A DNA stretch of 64,000 nt from Diphasiastrum complanatum (GCA_029204225.1 CM055100.1:20969589-21033588), one strand, 5' to 3'. Shown: positions 21,606 through 34,474, numbered from the stretch's first letter. The notes: a model not told the origin generated them from the sequence alone. Numbers and translations are program-made.

Positions 21606-22049
21606 TCATCCCATGGATGTTTTGCTTTGCAAGAAGAGTTGGTGTCGCCAAGCAGGTTGCGGATCCAAGAGCTTAACAGCTTCCTTGTGAGTCTTGCAGT
21701 GATCCAGGTTGGGTAGGATGTACCCGCTACGCTCCTTGGGTTGGTATTTTTTTGCAAACTCCTGGGAGATAAGGTGCTCCTTGCTCGGTGCAGTTGGAGA
21801 GATTCGGTGTCGTATTGTGGGAGCTTCAACAACTAAGGCATGTTCAACTTGGGCGTCTGGTTTAGGAGAGAGGGGAGGTGAAGGGTTAGAAGCAGCAATC
21901 TGTTGAGATTCAGGAGAAAATTGGTGTGGAAAGGGAAGGTTAGTTGTATCGATGGGGTTAGAGGCAGTAGAAATGAATTGATGTTGGGAGGAAGTACCAC
22001 CGATGCCCTGAGGATTGGTTGGTGGTTGAGCTTGTGGTCCTTGAGTCAT
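21606..22049 (-). CDS. Element H proline/glutamine-rich ORF
   Basis: 147 codons on the minus strand. The first half is rich in Pro, Gln and Ser (PQAQPPTNPQ, PSPPLSPKPDAQ) and looks disordered. The second half is charged (LISQEFAKKYQPKERSGY). In gypsy Gag polyproteins such regions follow or precede the capsid. No motif gives a function. Confidence 0.35.
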   Translation of the reverse strand: MTQGPQAQPPTNPQGIGGTSSQHQFISTASNPIDTTNLPFPHQFSPESQQIAASNPSPPLSPKPDAQVEHALVVEAPTIRHRISPTAPSKEHLISQEFAKKYQPKERSGYILPNLDHCKTHKEAVKLLDPQPAWRHQLFLQSKTSMG

Positions 22050-22425
22050 TCCTTAAAATGCCGAGTCTTGATTATTTGTTGGCGATTGTTAAAATCTTGC
22101 CCCATCGCCACCATCTGAGCCATCAAAGTGATGTCTAGAGTCATGAAAGTGAGCATGCTCTACATGGACAGAAGGTGTGGACTGAGCGGCCACCTTCAAT
22201 CATTCTTCCAAGGTGGCTATGTGTTGGGGGTGCTGGATTGATGGTATTTGGATCAAGATAATGTACCAGTTGTTGTGGAGCGGGTTGGTTAACAACAAAC
22301 TGTTGACGTGGGGGTTGGTATTGATTCGGTGCAGCTGGTCATGGCATCGACGGCTATTGTGGAGGATAGGGGTGGTATGTGCGATAGATGGTAGTTCTTG
22401 GTGCTGCTAAAAAGTGGTTTCATAG

Positions 22426-22701
22426 TTAAGAACATTCATTAGCAATATGATGTTGCGAACAGATTGGGCACCAGACATTTTCTCTTGCTGGAAAAGATAT
22501 CTCAGCAATTTGTTTTATGGCGGTTTGGAAATCGACAGTGAATTTATCCATATGAGCAAGTTGACACTTTTTTTGCTTTCCCCCGGCTTGATAAGTTGCT
22601 CCGCAACTCATGTAGGAGCTGAAGAGAAGACACATGTCGTGGTTGGAAGACAGAAAGCAAGCAAGCAAACAAACACACAACACGGAGGCGAAAAAAAACA
22701 A
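22426..22701 (-). pseudogene. Element H Gag fragment with one zinc knuckle
   Basis: On the minus strand the frame ends in NVWCPICSQHHIANEC, a CX2CX3HX4C knuckle one residue shorter than the standard CX2CX4HX4C. It is preceded by a short helical segment (FTVDFQTAIKQIAEIS). The N-terminal 30 residues are hydrophobic and probably derive from a non-coding leader. It lies 37 bases from the PBS. No pol domain occurs anywhere between the LTRs of H. Confidence 0.55.
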
Positions 22702-22737
22702 AAGAAAAAGAAGCTATGTAAAAGATGCTTAAAAAGC

Positions 22738-22750
22738 GGCAACGGCGCCA
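22738..22750 (-). other. Primer-binding site of element H
   Basis: The minus strand reads TGGCGCCGTTGCC, one base inside the LTR end (...CCAACA T). This is the tRNA-type PBS common in plant Ty3/gypsy elements of the Tat/Athila kind, not the initiator-Met site of the copia elements here. Confidence 0.85.
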
Positions 22751-22751
22751 A

Positions 22752-23559
22752 TGTTGGAAGTAAATTTGGTTTGTGTATGTTGGCTAGATCTCCTCACGAT
22801 GCGGTGTAGTATAGAGAGGATCATCCACTCTCTTAGTTTCTACCAAGCTTCAAATGGGAATGCGAAAATAAAGAACAATGACGAAGCACTAAGGCTTACA
22901 CAACTAGTGCTCGGAACGGAAATGAAACTACCTAAGATGACAAAATACAAAACCTTACTAAGGCTTACCCAACTAGCAAGGTGATTAAACTAAATCCTAG
23001 ATTAACACCCAAAGGGATTGAGAATGATAGAATGTGGCTAAACTAAGCATAAAGCAATTAAAAACGTGCCACAATAAAAACCAATGAAAGTAGGCAAGAG
23101 GAAGCCCGAGCACCTTCCCTCAAGCTATGCACCTTCCAATGGGAACACAAAGAAATAGAGTGATTTCTCAAATAGAGAGAAATTTAGCATAATATCAAAG
23201 TGTTGTTTACAAGGCAAATACCTCTCCTTTTATGGCAAGGAGGGTCTTCCATAAGTATCCACTAACTTATGGGACTAACGTATTTCTAGCCTTTCTTGAA
23301 CTTCTAACTTAGGATTTAGAACTTCAAAGTTTCTTAACTTAGGAAAACTTAAGACAAAATATTTCTAATCTTAAATTTCCTAAGTCTAAGTTCTAAATCT
23401 AAGTTTAAACTATTTTATTATTATTTAAGCTTCTACTCATGGGCTTACAAAACACATGCCACCGCGGAAGTTTATTAATAGACACTCATACGTGGACTTA
23501 CAAAACACATGCGACAGAGTTTTATTTCTCTCATTTCTATTTTTCTTTGTGTTAGCACA
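22752..23559 (-). mobile_element. 5' LTR of element H (808 bp)
   Basis: On the minus strand TGTGCTAACAC...CTTCCAACA, directly followed by the PBS. The 3' copy is at 20685-20998. It contains a tandem-like repeat of CTTACAAAACACATGC at ~23447 and ~23495. Confidence 0.85.
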
Positions 23560-25123
23560 GATGCTAACAAAGACCATAAATGAACTTCTAATTGATTCTC
23601 AAGATTGATTGATTAACCAGTCATAGCAAAACTAGCACTCAAAAATTGATCTACATTGGCAATTTCAATCAAGAGCAAAACAAGATCAGAACATGAAGAT
23701 CTAATTTGAAATGTGTGGGATATGGCCTATGGATAAAGAATGATCCTCACTAAGTTTAGATTGCATACACTTCATAAGATCATCACACAAATAGAGCAAA
23801 ACCTCAAGATTGTCAATGAACTCCAAAATCTTGACCTCACATCAATGGAATAATTTACATGTACAAAGTATTGGATTATTCTCCTACAAATCGATTATTC
23901 AAGTTTTAATCTTCATCCAACTCATTATCCAGACCTACAGTTTTCTTCGTGTTTTTAAATAGTCTACAGAACTAATTAGAAATGGTTCATAGGTGTTTAT
24001 TGTCACTTCAAAGACTTCGAAGACTTCGGACACTTCGGCCACTTCAAAGACTTCGGACACTTTGGTTTTTGCATTTTTTGTAGTTTTCGGCTATGCAAAA
24101 AACAGTTCATTTATACAGAGTGACAATTAACGTTCCGTTTGGAATTAAAGCCACCGACTTGCATTAATTGTTAGCAAGTGAATTTTCGGGAAGTCCTAAC
24201 TGGATGAATGCCAACACATCACAGCCAACTGGATGTCGCAATTTACAACCTAATTTCTTAGTATAAATAGTTGCTCATATTTCTACATTATCATCATCAA
24301 TAGGCATCTTAGATCATTTTTGAATGATCAAGTATTGAAGCATAGTAGCATCTCTCTCTCAAGCTTTCAAGCTTGAACACTCTTGAGCATTCTAGCTCAA
24401 TTTTTTCAAGTTGATTTAGAGTATGCTATTGCGCTTACTACTTATTAGTGAAAGTGCTTAATTCAGGCAGAGTTACAGTTACTCAGAGATAGCTCAGAGC
24501 ACGAAGCTTTGATCCGCAATTCCTTTGTGCTCATTTCCATTCTAGTTTGTTTCTTTTATTGAATCAATCTATCCTTTATTGCGTTCAGTATCATGTCAGT
24601 ATGCACGCATCTCTGTAATTGATAATCTCTTATTATTTGTCTGATAATTCAATGCCTTATGTTTTGCTACATAATCACTTAGTTGCTAGCGATTTGAAAG
24701 CTAGTTGCTAAAGATTGAACGTGATTTCTATCACTATTTTTTGTTCAATATTGATAGGCGTAGTCATACACAGAAAAGAAGGGGTATTCTTCCATAGAGA
24801 ACACGATGCAAATTTGAATAAATCAAACTAATATGAATGTCTTCAACTGCAGTTTTATCTGATCTATGTACTAATAGAACAGTATTTGTTCTGATTGAAT
24901 ATGCGTGCAAAAATTATATGCGGAAGTAAGAGAAAACTTAAGGCAATCTAGACAATAAGAAACTATTGATCAAAAATGATTTTTTATAACTCTGAATCTG
25001 ATTTATCAATATACATCTCTTGTTGTCTTATCTCGCTGTTGTGTCTCTGATTGAGTGAGTGAGTTACAACGAGTAGTGCACATGTATTTATATTGCTACA
25101 AGACAGGTCTTTTGGCCTTTTAT
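23560..25123. other. Non-coding retroelement debris
   Basis: No gene is seen. TATAAATAG at about 24262 and the general layout from ~24000 resemble the LTR of the K/P copia family, but ends cannot be drawn. A short minisatellite lies at 24003-24064. Confidence 0.45.
24003..24064. repeat. ACTTCGGAC/ACTTCAAAG minisatellite
   Basis: About seven 9-bp units, variants of ACTTCGGAC (ACTTCAAAG, ACTTCGAAG, ACTTCGGCC), in tandem. Confidence 0.8.
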
Positions 25124-25573
25124 TTACAGGTATTTTGGCCTTTCAATGCTGTAACAATAGATATCTAACCGTTTATGACGGTTGATATTCAAATAGACGC
25201 TCTGTTTCCAGACTCGAATAAAATCTGTTCGTGAATGATTCATGACAGTCCATCTCTTCGTCTCAGCTTCGCGTTTCACTGTCTGTCTGGTTGTAACAAC
25301 ATTACAAATGTGGGTAAAAATGTGATCCTTCACTGACAAGTTGATATAAGTCAAGGCTCTTCTTGCTCTTCTATCAAATATTTTGATGTCAACTTCGTTT
25401 GGCGGTCCTCTCTCGTCACCTGTGACAATATCCCACACTTTCTTCTCTATCAGTATGTTCTTTATCTTCAAATTCCACACTGCATAGTTGGAAATCCCGT
25501 CCAATTTGCTACTTTCACTCAAAATGGACTCTCCCATGTTTGCCATCCCAAAACTGCCTGAAACTGTAGCCAT
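25124..25573 (-). pseudogene. Copia Gag N-terminal fragment (N family)
   Basis: The minus strand starts at 25573 and contains ESSKLDGISNYAVWNLKIKN, WDIVTGDE and RRALTYINLSVKDHI. These correspond to the Gag N-terminus of element N (36807 onwards: EASKLDGTSNYNIWKLKIKS). The match ends near 25270, where the expected EAWE region is lost. The leader upstream (25574-26190) is also shared, inverted. Confidence 0.85.
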
Positions 25574-26190
25574 AGGCTATAAACTATATGCTAAGGCCAA
25601 CTATGATGTCAGAGGTCGAAAATAATGACCTGCTATTTCTTCCTTACCAGGCCACCCACTGCTTTTCCGCCAAATTGGAAGCCAAATTAGAATCGCCTTC
25701 CGAAATGCACTTTGTCACCAACTCCCAACTACGTGCCCAATGGAATGGTAAAATCACTTTTGGCGTGCTCCAAACACTTTCTTTGCTTCAATCACTCTAT
25801 TTTGTGGTATCGTACTTGCGGGTACAGTCTGGGTGCCCTTTGTTTGGAGGTCATAACCTTTCGTTTGGGTCAAAACGGATAAAGGAGATAAAAATAAGGG
25901 CTCTTTAAGTTTTTGAACTATTTCTTCAGAGTGAAGAGACTTCACCTTTCATAAACTTGGGACCCAAATTTTACTTCACATTGAAAATTTTTAATGAAGT
26001 TGCAAGCCAATTTGCCCTTCAGTTCTTCAGGGGCCAATTTAACCTCCATCCAACGGTTCTTCCTATCTAGCAACCCTTCTTGCTCATGATCCCCACTATG
26101 GATTCACGACCTCCTGAATCCGATAATTGCGGCTTTCTTAGTATCGAATCATTGAGTGTAGGACTTTATATTAATCATGGTGGATTGATG
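25574..26190 (-). other. Copia leader matching that of element N
   Basis: It reads, inverted, like 36340-36800 (shared TTGGAGGTATA/CATAACC, GGGCTCTT, GGGACCCAA-TTTTAC). It is non-coding and supports the minus orientation of the Gag fragment. Confidence 0.6.
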
Positions 26191-26205
26191 GCTGGGAAGG
26201 AGTAG

Positions 26206-26500
26206 CACAAGTGGAGTCATGTCAAAAGGAATTGGATCTCTCCAACATTCCCATTATGGATGCTATGTGCAAGGAGGAGTCTACTCTTGAAATTTCTATG
26301 GCAAAAGGTGGTAATGGCAAGTGGAGTCATGTCAAAAGGAATTGGATCTCTCCAATATTCCCATTATGGACGTTGTGCAAGGAGGAGTCTCCTTTTGAGA
26401 TTTCTAAATCTTTGGCAAAAGGTGGTGATGTAAGGGAGGCATGTGCTTTGGCTATAGCATCTAAATTGCACTTTCCAGTTCTACCACAAAGTCAATAACA
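26206..26500 (+). pseudogene. Tandemly duplicated ORF fragment, unknown
   Basis: A ~113-bp unit (starting GGCAAGTGGAGTCATG, containing AAGGAATTGGATCTCTCC) occurs twice in tandem, about 26206-26318 and 26319-26432. The plus frame GKWSHVKRNWISPIFPLW is open through the second copy and continues ~30 codons. No family is recognised. It could be an exon fragment or transposon sequence. Confidence 0.4.
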
Positions 26501-28421
<1,921 letters not shown>

Positions 28422-29618
28422 CTAGAAAGAGTTCATTTCTAGGACATAGGTGCGACGTCTGATTAGAATACTGGCTGCTGTTCTATAAGGTTCTTCAAAT
28501 GCAGAGGTAAAGAATTCCCCCCTATCTGGTCCAGACGACCCCTGGCGCTTTATGGCTACAAGAGTTGCCCCCTTCAACCTTATTCCACCAGGAAGGTCTA
28601 AATAGGGTGCATACCAGAGTCTCATGTTTAAATCAGGGACTTCTGTCCTATTTGCTGAGGCAGAGGCTGTCAATGGCTCCTCTCTGAACCTTTGCAATTG
28701 TGCTGCTTCCATGCACAATGTTCCTTGGCCATCTGCGTCTGTTAACACAAGATTTTCAAGAGTTGGATGATCGGCAATTATACGTTGCAACAGATAATGG
28801 CGTGCAGAGGCTGCAATTAGTGAGCTTATTGTCCAGAAGACTCTTAATTTCAAACTTCCATCCGTGTAAAAAGATTCAGGTATGCAACTGTTGTCGTTCT
28901 GAGAATCGACACTCGCAACCTCAGCTACTTCTCTGACTTCCATTTCGTTATCTAATTTCCCTTCTGGATGGCCTCCTTTCCTATCAGAAAAGCTACTTTG
29001 CTCACTTTCATGCTTAACAAGGGAAGAAGCTCCAAGAATGACACAATTCTCCAAAGTACTCCCAAAGTCTGCTTTCCACTTCAGTAAAACGCCTTCTTCA
29101 GTCCCCAGTTCACCACCCGGCAACTCAATCCTCAGATTCTGGATTGCCCTAAAGTTATTCAGTACCTCGACAGGAGAGTGATGTGAGACATCTACAGGTT
29201 CTTTCTTTGAGGATAGCAGATTCTGCAGTATTTGAAAGGGCTTAAAAATAATTGCACAAAACATCCAAAATAAATGCATTAAAATTCCCCTCTGTTTTAC
29301 GTTCAGGTTGCTTTCTTCAGCAGAAATCACACAGTCTACTTTGACAACAACATTATCTGTCTGAGGTGCAAGGAGAGAAAATCTCTTTGACACCGCACAA
29401 CATCTTCCTAATGTCCTAATGTCCGCAATTTTGCTAAATATTGTTTCTAATAAAGAATCAGGGAGACGATCAAAATTATCAGCTGTTGATGGCGAGGACG
29501 CATAACAGGCTGGTCTTGGAGAATCCTTCTGGTATTCAGAAGCAAGGGCAAGTCTCAGATGCATGGCTGCCTGACCGTGTGAACAACTTCTTTTCTCTTG
29601 TTTTGACAATGACCACAT
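28422..29618 (-). CDS. F-box protein, AUF1/AUF2-like (auxin up-regulated F-box family)
   Basis: 398 codons, intact and single-exon. The F-box is at residues ~49-95 (DRLPDSLLETIFSKI ... AVSKRFSLLAPQ). It binds the SKP1-like adaptor of SCF ubiquitin ligases. The C-terminal domain contains VFWTISSLIAASARHYLLQ, then LVLTDADGQGT, ATLVAIK, and ends RRRTYVLEMNSF. This C-terminal pattern matches Arabidopsis AUF1 (At1g78100) and AUF2 from memory; AUF proteins are linked to auxin-induced root growth and polar auxin transport. The start is the first ATG after an in-frame TAG at about 29670 (minus). M19 is an alternative. The N-terminal 48 residues before the F-box are longer than I recall for Arabidopsis. 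Base composition is visibly less AT-rich than the flanking repeats. This is the only intact host gene here. The substrate is unknown. Confidence 0.9.
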   Translation of the reverse strand: MWSLSKQEKRSCSHGQAAMHLRLALASEYQKDSPRPACYASSPSTADNFDRLPDSLLETIFSKIADIRTLGRCCAVSKRFSLLAPQTDNVVVKVDCVISAEESNLNVKQRGILMHLFWMFCAIIFKPFQILQNLLSSKKEPVDVSHHSPVEVLNNFRAIQNLRIELPGGELGTEEGVLLKWKADFGSTLENCVILGASSLVKHESEQSSFSDRKGGHPEGKLDNEMEVREVAEVASVDSQNDNSCIPESFYTDGSLKLRVFWTISSLIAASARHYLLQRIIADHPTLENLVLTDADGQGTLCMEAAQLQRFREEPLTASASANRTEVPDLNMRLWYAPYLDLPGGIRLKGATLVAIKRQGSSGPDRGEFFTSAFEEPYRTAASILIRRRTYVLEMNSF

Positions 29619-30720
29619 TACAGAGAGATTGATGTACGCTGCCTCGGCCGATAACGTTTGCCGATTTAACTACCAAAAGTTCATTTAGACTTAATCTGTA
29701 GCTTCATGTGACAAAAGATTTCGAGATTTTTCAGATGATACTTCAAGTTTTGACAAGCACTACCACATTTCTTGCTTTAAACAGTAGTCACAGCTGCCGC
29801 AAAAACAACAATCTGCAGTTTCTCCTTGGCAAAGCAAGCATCTTCATCTCGATTAAACTTTCACAATAATGTTTACTCTACGTCTTCCAAATCTAAATAG
29901 ACAAAGAACTCCAAAACCAACATACTACACTCACAAAAAGCATTCACTGAATACACATCCACAAACAAATGCACCAAAGGAACCTCAATTACACGGAAAA
30001 TATTGTGATGAGCTGAAGCACAGCACGGGCCTCACTTCAACTCACAGAACAAACCATGCAAAGAGGAGAAAAAACAAGAGCAAGATCCGTGCTCTTTAAA
30101 ACCTGCGCCAGCACCGACCGACTACAGTATACACGGCTGCTGCAAGTGCGGAACAGGAAACATTTCCAGGGGGGCGATCAAAGTTCAAAGCACCAAACAC
30201 GTCCTTCCATGAGCTCTGTGGATGTTCGGAAAAAGCAGCAACCAACAAGGGGCCAGGCCCCAGGCCGTCGCCATCGCTCTTAAAGCAGCGCTGCTTTTCC
30301 CTGCTCAGCGCCTCACGGCTGGATCATGGATGCATCCATCCATCCATCGCACCAGACTCTCGATCACTAAGTAAGAAATTTCCCATCATCAACAACTACA
30401 AAACAATGCTGTCACATTACAATTTCAATTACCTTTTTACACTCTTTCTCTTCCTCTCTCTCTCTCTCTCTCTCTCTTCTGCTTCTCTAGGCGAGATCAT
30501 TGTTCTCTCGACATCTCTCTCTCTCTCTCTCGCCATATCTCTCTCTTTCTTTTCTGTTTTCTTCTATGTCTTGGTTCAGAGACAATAGCGATGGGGCCCA
30601 GGAGAATCTCTGGCTCACTAATTAGCCAGCACGGGAATAAGTCGGGGCCCAGGGGGTCACCCTCCTCTGGGCTCCACGCCCACTAAGTACATAAAAAAAG
30701 TTTGAAAGGCCACAATGCCT
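29619..30720 (-). promoter_or_regulatory. Upstream region of the F-box gene with CT/GA tracts
   Basis: The gene is transcribed leftwards, so this is its 5' flank and leader. It holds (TC)n runs at 30453-30478 and 30514-30531, which read GA on the coding strand and are common in plant 5' UTRs and core promoters. Two GGGGCCCAGG boxes lie at ~30594 and ~30645. There is no clear TATA box. The transcription start cannot be fixed. Confidence 0.4.
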
Positions 30721-31138
30721 TTGCCATATAATACTATAAACTCTGTACTTAGAATTGAGCACACCTTTGCACTTGCACCTCACTCACCAGGCCTAGGCCC
30801 CTCCCCACAAGGCTGGTTTGGTTTGGTCTGGTTGCAGATGATGGACTGTACTCGACTACCGTATTTTGATGCAGTAGTGGATCCCTGTCATTCAAGGGTA
30901 CACCAACATCGGGCTTCGAACTTGGGAGATGGTAAAAAAACGTGGTTTCCTTTTGTCAAAGTATGTTTGGATAAGGGGGTGGGGGGGGCCCCTTGCATCT
31001 TGGAGCCACATGTCACAAGTGAGAGGTGTTTTTGGCCTCATCCAATCTTGTTTAGATACATGGCACTGCCATGTGCAATGTTCACAAAATGCCATGTGGC
31101 AATTTATTAAAAGTAGTTCCATAAACTTTGAACTGTAG

Positions 31139-31177
<39 letters not shown>

Positions 31178-32934
31178 TATGAACTAGCAAAACTTTCTCA
31201 ATCGAGTGTGAATAGGAATTTCATGTTGCAATCTAACGATTTCGTCTCTACGAACCCTGCTTATGTGTTGTACTATTTACATGACAATCCCATGTATGTC
31301 TGTGGTCCAAGTTTTCAAGCAAATATGTTGTGGGCATTCATTAGCGAGTCACCTCGCTCAAGCAAAAGCGAGGGGGGCCCAAGACTCATTTACTCTCCCT
31401 GACTCATTTAGTCATCTAGGTGTGCCCTGCAAAATAAAAGAGAATAAATGTTATTTCCAATTGCTTGGCGCAACTAAGGTCCCACCCTCACCAAGAGTTG
31501 GGAATGCATGAAAGATGCAATGGTTATCCTTTTATCATAATGTTCTTGACCATTGGATTAGGGTGGGGCAACCTTAGTAGAGAGTGGGGCTCTATATACA
31601 CTTACAATTGGGAATACAATACTCCCTAAATACTTTACCACTCACATTATGGGGTGTACATTAAGTCCTGGACCTATAATAGTATTTTAAGTTTGTGTGG
31701 GGAAGCAATTATCTCACCTAATGTAACTAGGCTCTTAAAATTTCGAGAGCATTTTTTTAGAGTCAATATAGATTGCCACATCAATAGTAGGTTGTGGCGC
31801 AACTTGTCGTTGATGTGACAATTCTTATGGAGACAAAAAGGAAACCAAAAGTCAAATTGTATTTACACAATGGCATTGTTGGTTGAACATCAAGAACTTA
31901 GCTCTCCCTATTGAGCTCATTGAATTTCTAGGTGAAACCAGCTCACCCATGGTCCCACTATACAATCATGAGCCATTGAACAACATAGTTTGGCGAATTC
32001 AAAGAATTATATATGCATGGAAGATGCAAATGTTGTTCTTCCACATATCTAAAATTTGAAATTCGTGTATAGTTTTGGGGGAGATGTGCATCCAGAGAAC
32101 TTCCTCATGAATATGTTAGCTTGCCCATTGGCAATGCCATTGAATATGAGACATCATTTGATACGTGTTAATGTGCAATGCATGAATGTTCCACGCAAAA
32201 GTTATCCCTTTTTTATATTATGAAAACAACTATAGTTTTTATTTATTTTTAAATAGACATAATGTTTGGGTTTTGGATTTAAGGACTTTTGTTTTGTTGA
32301 TTTGGATGTTTTGTTTAAGTTCGAAGATCCAGACAGCTTTGAAGAGGAATATCGATAGATCCATTCACAACGGGTATATGGCCAAGCGACGACCTTAGCA
32401 ATTGTACCTCCTGATTCTCAAGATGTCTAGAACATTCATTAATAACTGGGTCAAATGATTCAGAAAATGATGGAGGATAAAGTGGCTATGGATAACCGCG
32501 ATAGAGCTCAAGACCACAAAAAAGCATGAGAAGGCCCTCCAAGATTATGTTGCTTAGCTACAAGAAAGCTTAGAAAATACAACGTTCTATAACTACCCAT
32601 CTAAAGAGATATTGCCAGCTCTCCCAAATGCAAATGAGCTATAAAACACCATCAAACATGCTCAGGTCTCTTCCAAGTTATGGTGTCGCATCCTACCTTT
32701 GGCCATCACATACCTAAGATATCATCTTGGATGTGGAAAGAGCTCTCCACTCTCAAGATGATAATGATTATCCCCCTCATGGAAAGCCACCATTTCATAC
32801 ATAGTATTGGTGAGATCACCTCTATCGGCATGGTCATATCTAAACCATCAACACAAAGTTAGTTGCCTGCACCGTCATGGGTCAATAAACAAGGGTCGCC
32901 TTGTGCCAATAGAACATTTTTACAAACATCAAAA
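30721..32934. other. Intergenic, no gene seen
   Basis: No recognisable ORF on either strand. It includes an (AC)n microsatellite. The last ~500 bases have a weak run of short frames (MMEDKVAMDNRDRAQDH near 32460-32530) without a known motif. Confidence 0.5.
31140..31171. repeat. (AC)n microsatellite
   Basis: About 16 AC units, uninterrupted. Confidence 0.97.
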
Positions 32935-32971
32935 GGGGAAGGGGAAGGGGGGGGGGGGGGGGGGGGTTGGG
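32935..32971 (+). repeat. G-run, including ~20 consecutive G
   Basis: AAAAGGGGAAGGGGAA is followed by ~20 G and TTGGG. It could form a G-quadruplex on the plus strand, or be an inflated homopolymer in the assembly. It sits just upstream of RT fragment L. Confidence 0.9.
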
Positions 32972-32989
32972 TGCAACATAAGATACCTT

Positions 32990-34219
32990 TTGCCAATACC
33001 CCTTTTTTGTAAATCAAGATGTTTCCATCAACAAATACAAAGCAAGAATTTGTGCCAAGGGTTATGCTCAAATCAAAGGAGTAGATTATGAGTTTGCACA
33101 TGTTGCAAAAATGACAACCATTTGAATTTTGATTGCATTGGTATCTAATTTCAAATGGCATATGTTTCAAATTGATGTCACAAATGCATTCCATAATGGC
33201 TATCTTGAAATGGAGATCTATATGTGCCAACTTGAGGGCTTCATCAAGGAAGGCCAAGAAGACAAGGTTTGCTTATTGAGTCAAGAGCTTGTATGGGCAC
33301 AAACAAGCTCCAAGATCTTGGTACTCTTCACTCAATTCATTTCTTCTCTCACTAGATTTCATCATTAGTGAGTATGATACATCATTATACTAGAAGTTTA
33401 TAGATAGGGATGTGATCATTCTTGTATTATATGTAGATGATGACATAATTATTTGTGGGAGCAATGTCAAGCTTATTGATGATACCAAGATAGCAAAAGG
33501 AAAGAGTTTAGGATGCAAGATCTTGGTACTTTTCATTATATCTTAGGACTTGAGATAGATAGGGCACAAAAATATACATTCATCTGTCACTCCAAATATG
33601 TTCTTTCAATGCTCAAAAGATTTCACATGGATAGATGCAAAGTAATAGATACTCCAATGGAGCATCATGCAAAATATCCAATAGGAGGTGATGAAAGATC
33701 CTCCGAGGACATCACCCTCTATAGGAGTCTTATAGGCTCCTTAATTTGGCTCACCATCACTAGACCTGATCTTAGATTTTGTGTGAATAGATTGAGTCAC
33801 CATATGCAATCTCCATTGATCCGTCATTGAAAGTTGGCAAAAAGGGTGCTTAGGTATATCTCCAGTACTATCAATTTTGGAATTCTCTATAGAGGAGATA
33901 ACCTTTGTTTAATTGGATTTTTAGATTCGAATTTTGCAGGTGATAAGGTGGATAGGAAATCAACAAGTGCTTATGCTATCTTTCTTGGAGATGGAGTCAT
34001 TTCATGGCTCTCAAAGAAGAGAGACACCATATCTCTCTCTTCCATTGAAGCCAAGTACAAGGCACTTGCTATAGCAACCAAAGAGATTCTTTGGATAAAA
34101 AGACTTCTTGTGGAGCTCAAATGCATCAGATCTGAAGACACTCCCACCATTATGTATGATAACATTTCAACCCAAGCTCTTGTCTCAAATCCTATCTTTC
34201 ATGCAAGGAGCAAGAGTTG
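32990..34219 (+). pseudogene. Copia RT-RNase H fragment of element L
   Basis: The region begins at the RT fingers (ARICAKGYAQIKGVDYE). It continues through QIDVTNAFHNGYLE and the palm motif YVDDDI, where one extra Asp codon is inserted. FHYILGLEI and the RNase H follow (DSNFAGDKVDRKSTSAY, LSSIEAKYKAL, where Lys replaces the usual Glu), ending at HARSKS. Stops and frame changes occur at about 33124, 33368 and 33490-33515. It is close in sequence to element B. The 5' part (Gag to integrase) is absent. Confidence 0.9.
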
Positions 34220-34456
34220 AAATAAAAAAGATTTAAAATGTAAATTTATGATGGTTACTTGCCATATTTGATAGCAACTTTCTCTTTCCATCTTTCTAGA
34301 TCAAGGGCCGATCTTTTACGACCCCCTAAGTTGCTATTAGGCTAGTTCTCTTTGTACTTTATTAGTGTAGTGTGAATATATAGTTTTGGTGTTATTGAGC
34401 AATCACGTGTTTCTTTTCTTGAAGTACTTGTGTGGTGATTGCATCGATATTGTCAA
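34217..34456 (+). mobile_element. Short 5' LTR of copia element M (~240 bp)
   Basis: It starts TGAAATAAAAAAG after the break in element L and ends ..TATTGTCAAC just before a PBS-like TGGTATCAAAGTGAGG. There is a CACGTG at ~34404. No partner copy is in the window. Confidence 0.5.
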
Positions 34457-34458
34457 CT

Positions 34459-34474
34459 TGGTATCAAAGTGAGG
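34459..34474 (+). other. Primer-binding site of element M
   Basis: TGGTATCAAAGTGAGG. The first 11 bases match the initiator-Met site with one change. Confidence 0.55.

Noticed and set aside
21709-22410. Several plus-strand frames of 65-71 codons rich in Gly and Trp
   Set aside because: Antisense of the Pro/Gln-rich ORF of element H.
25588-25908. 106-codon plus-strand frame
   Set aside because: Lies in the leader of a minus-strand copia element, and the matching leader at 36340-36800 does not preserve it.
30406-30588. Plus-strand Leu/Ser-rich hydrophobic frame, possible signal peptide
   Set aside because: Produced by the (TC)n tracts upstream of the F-box gene.
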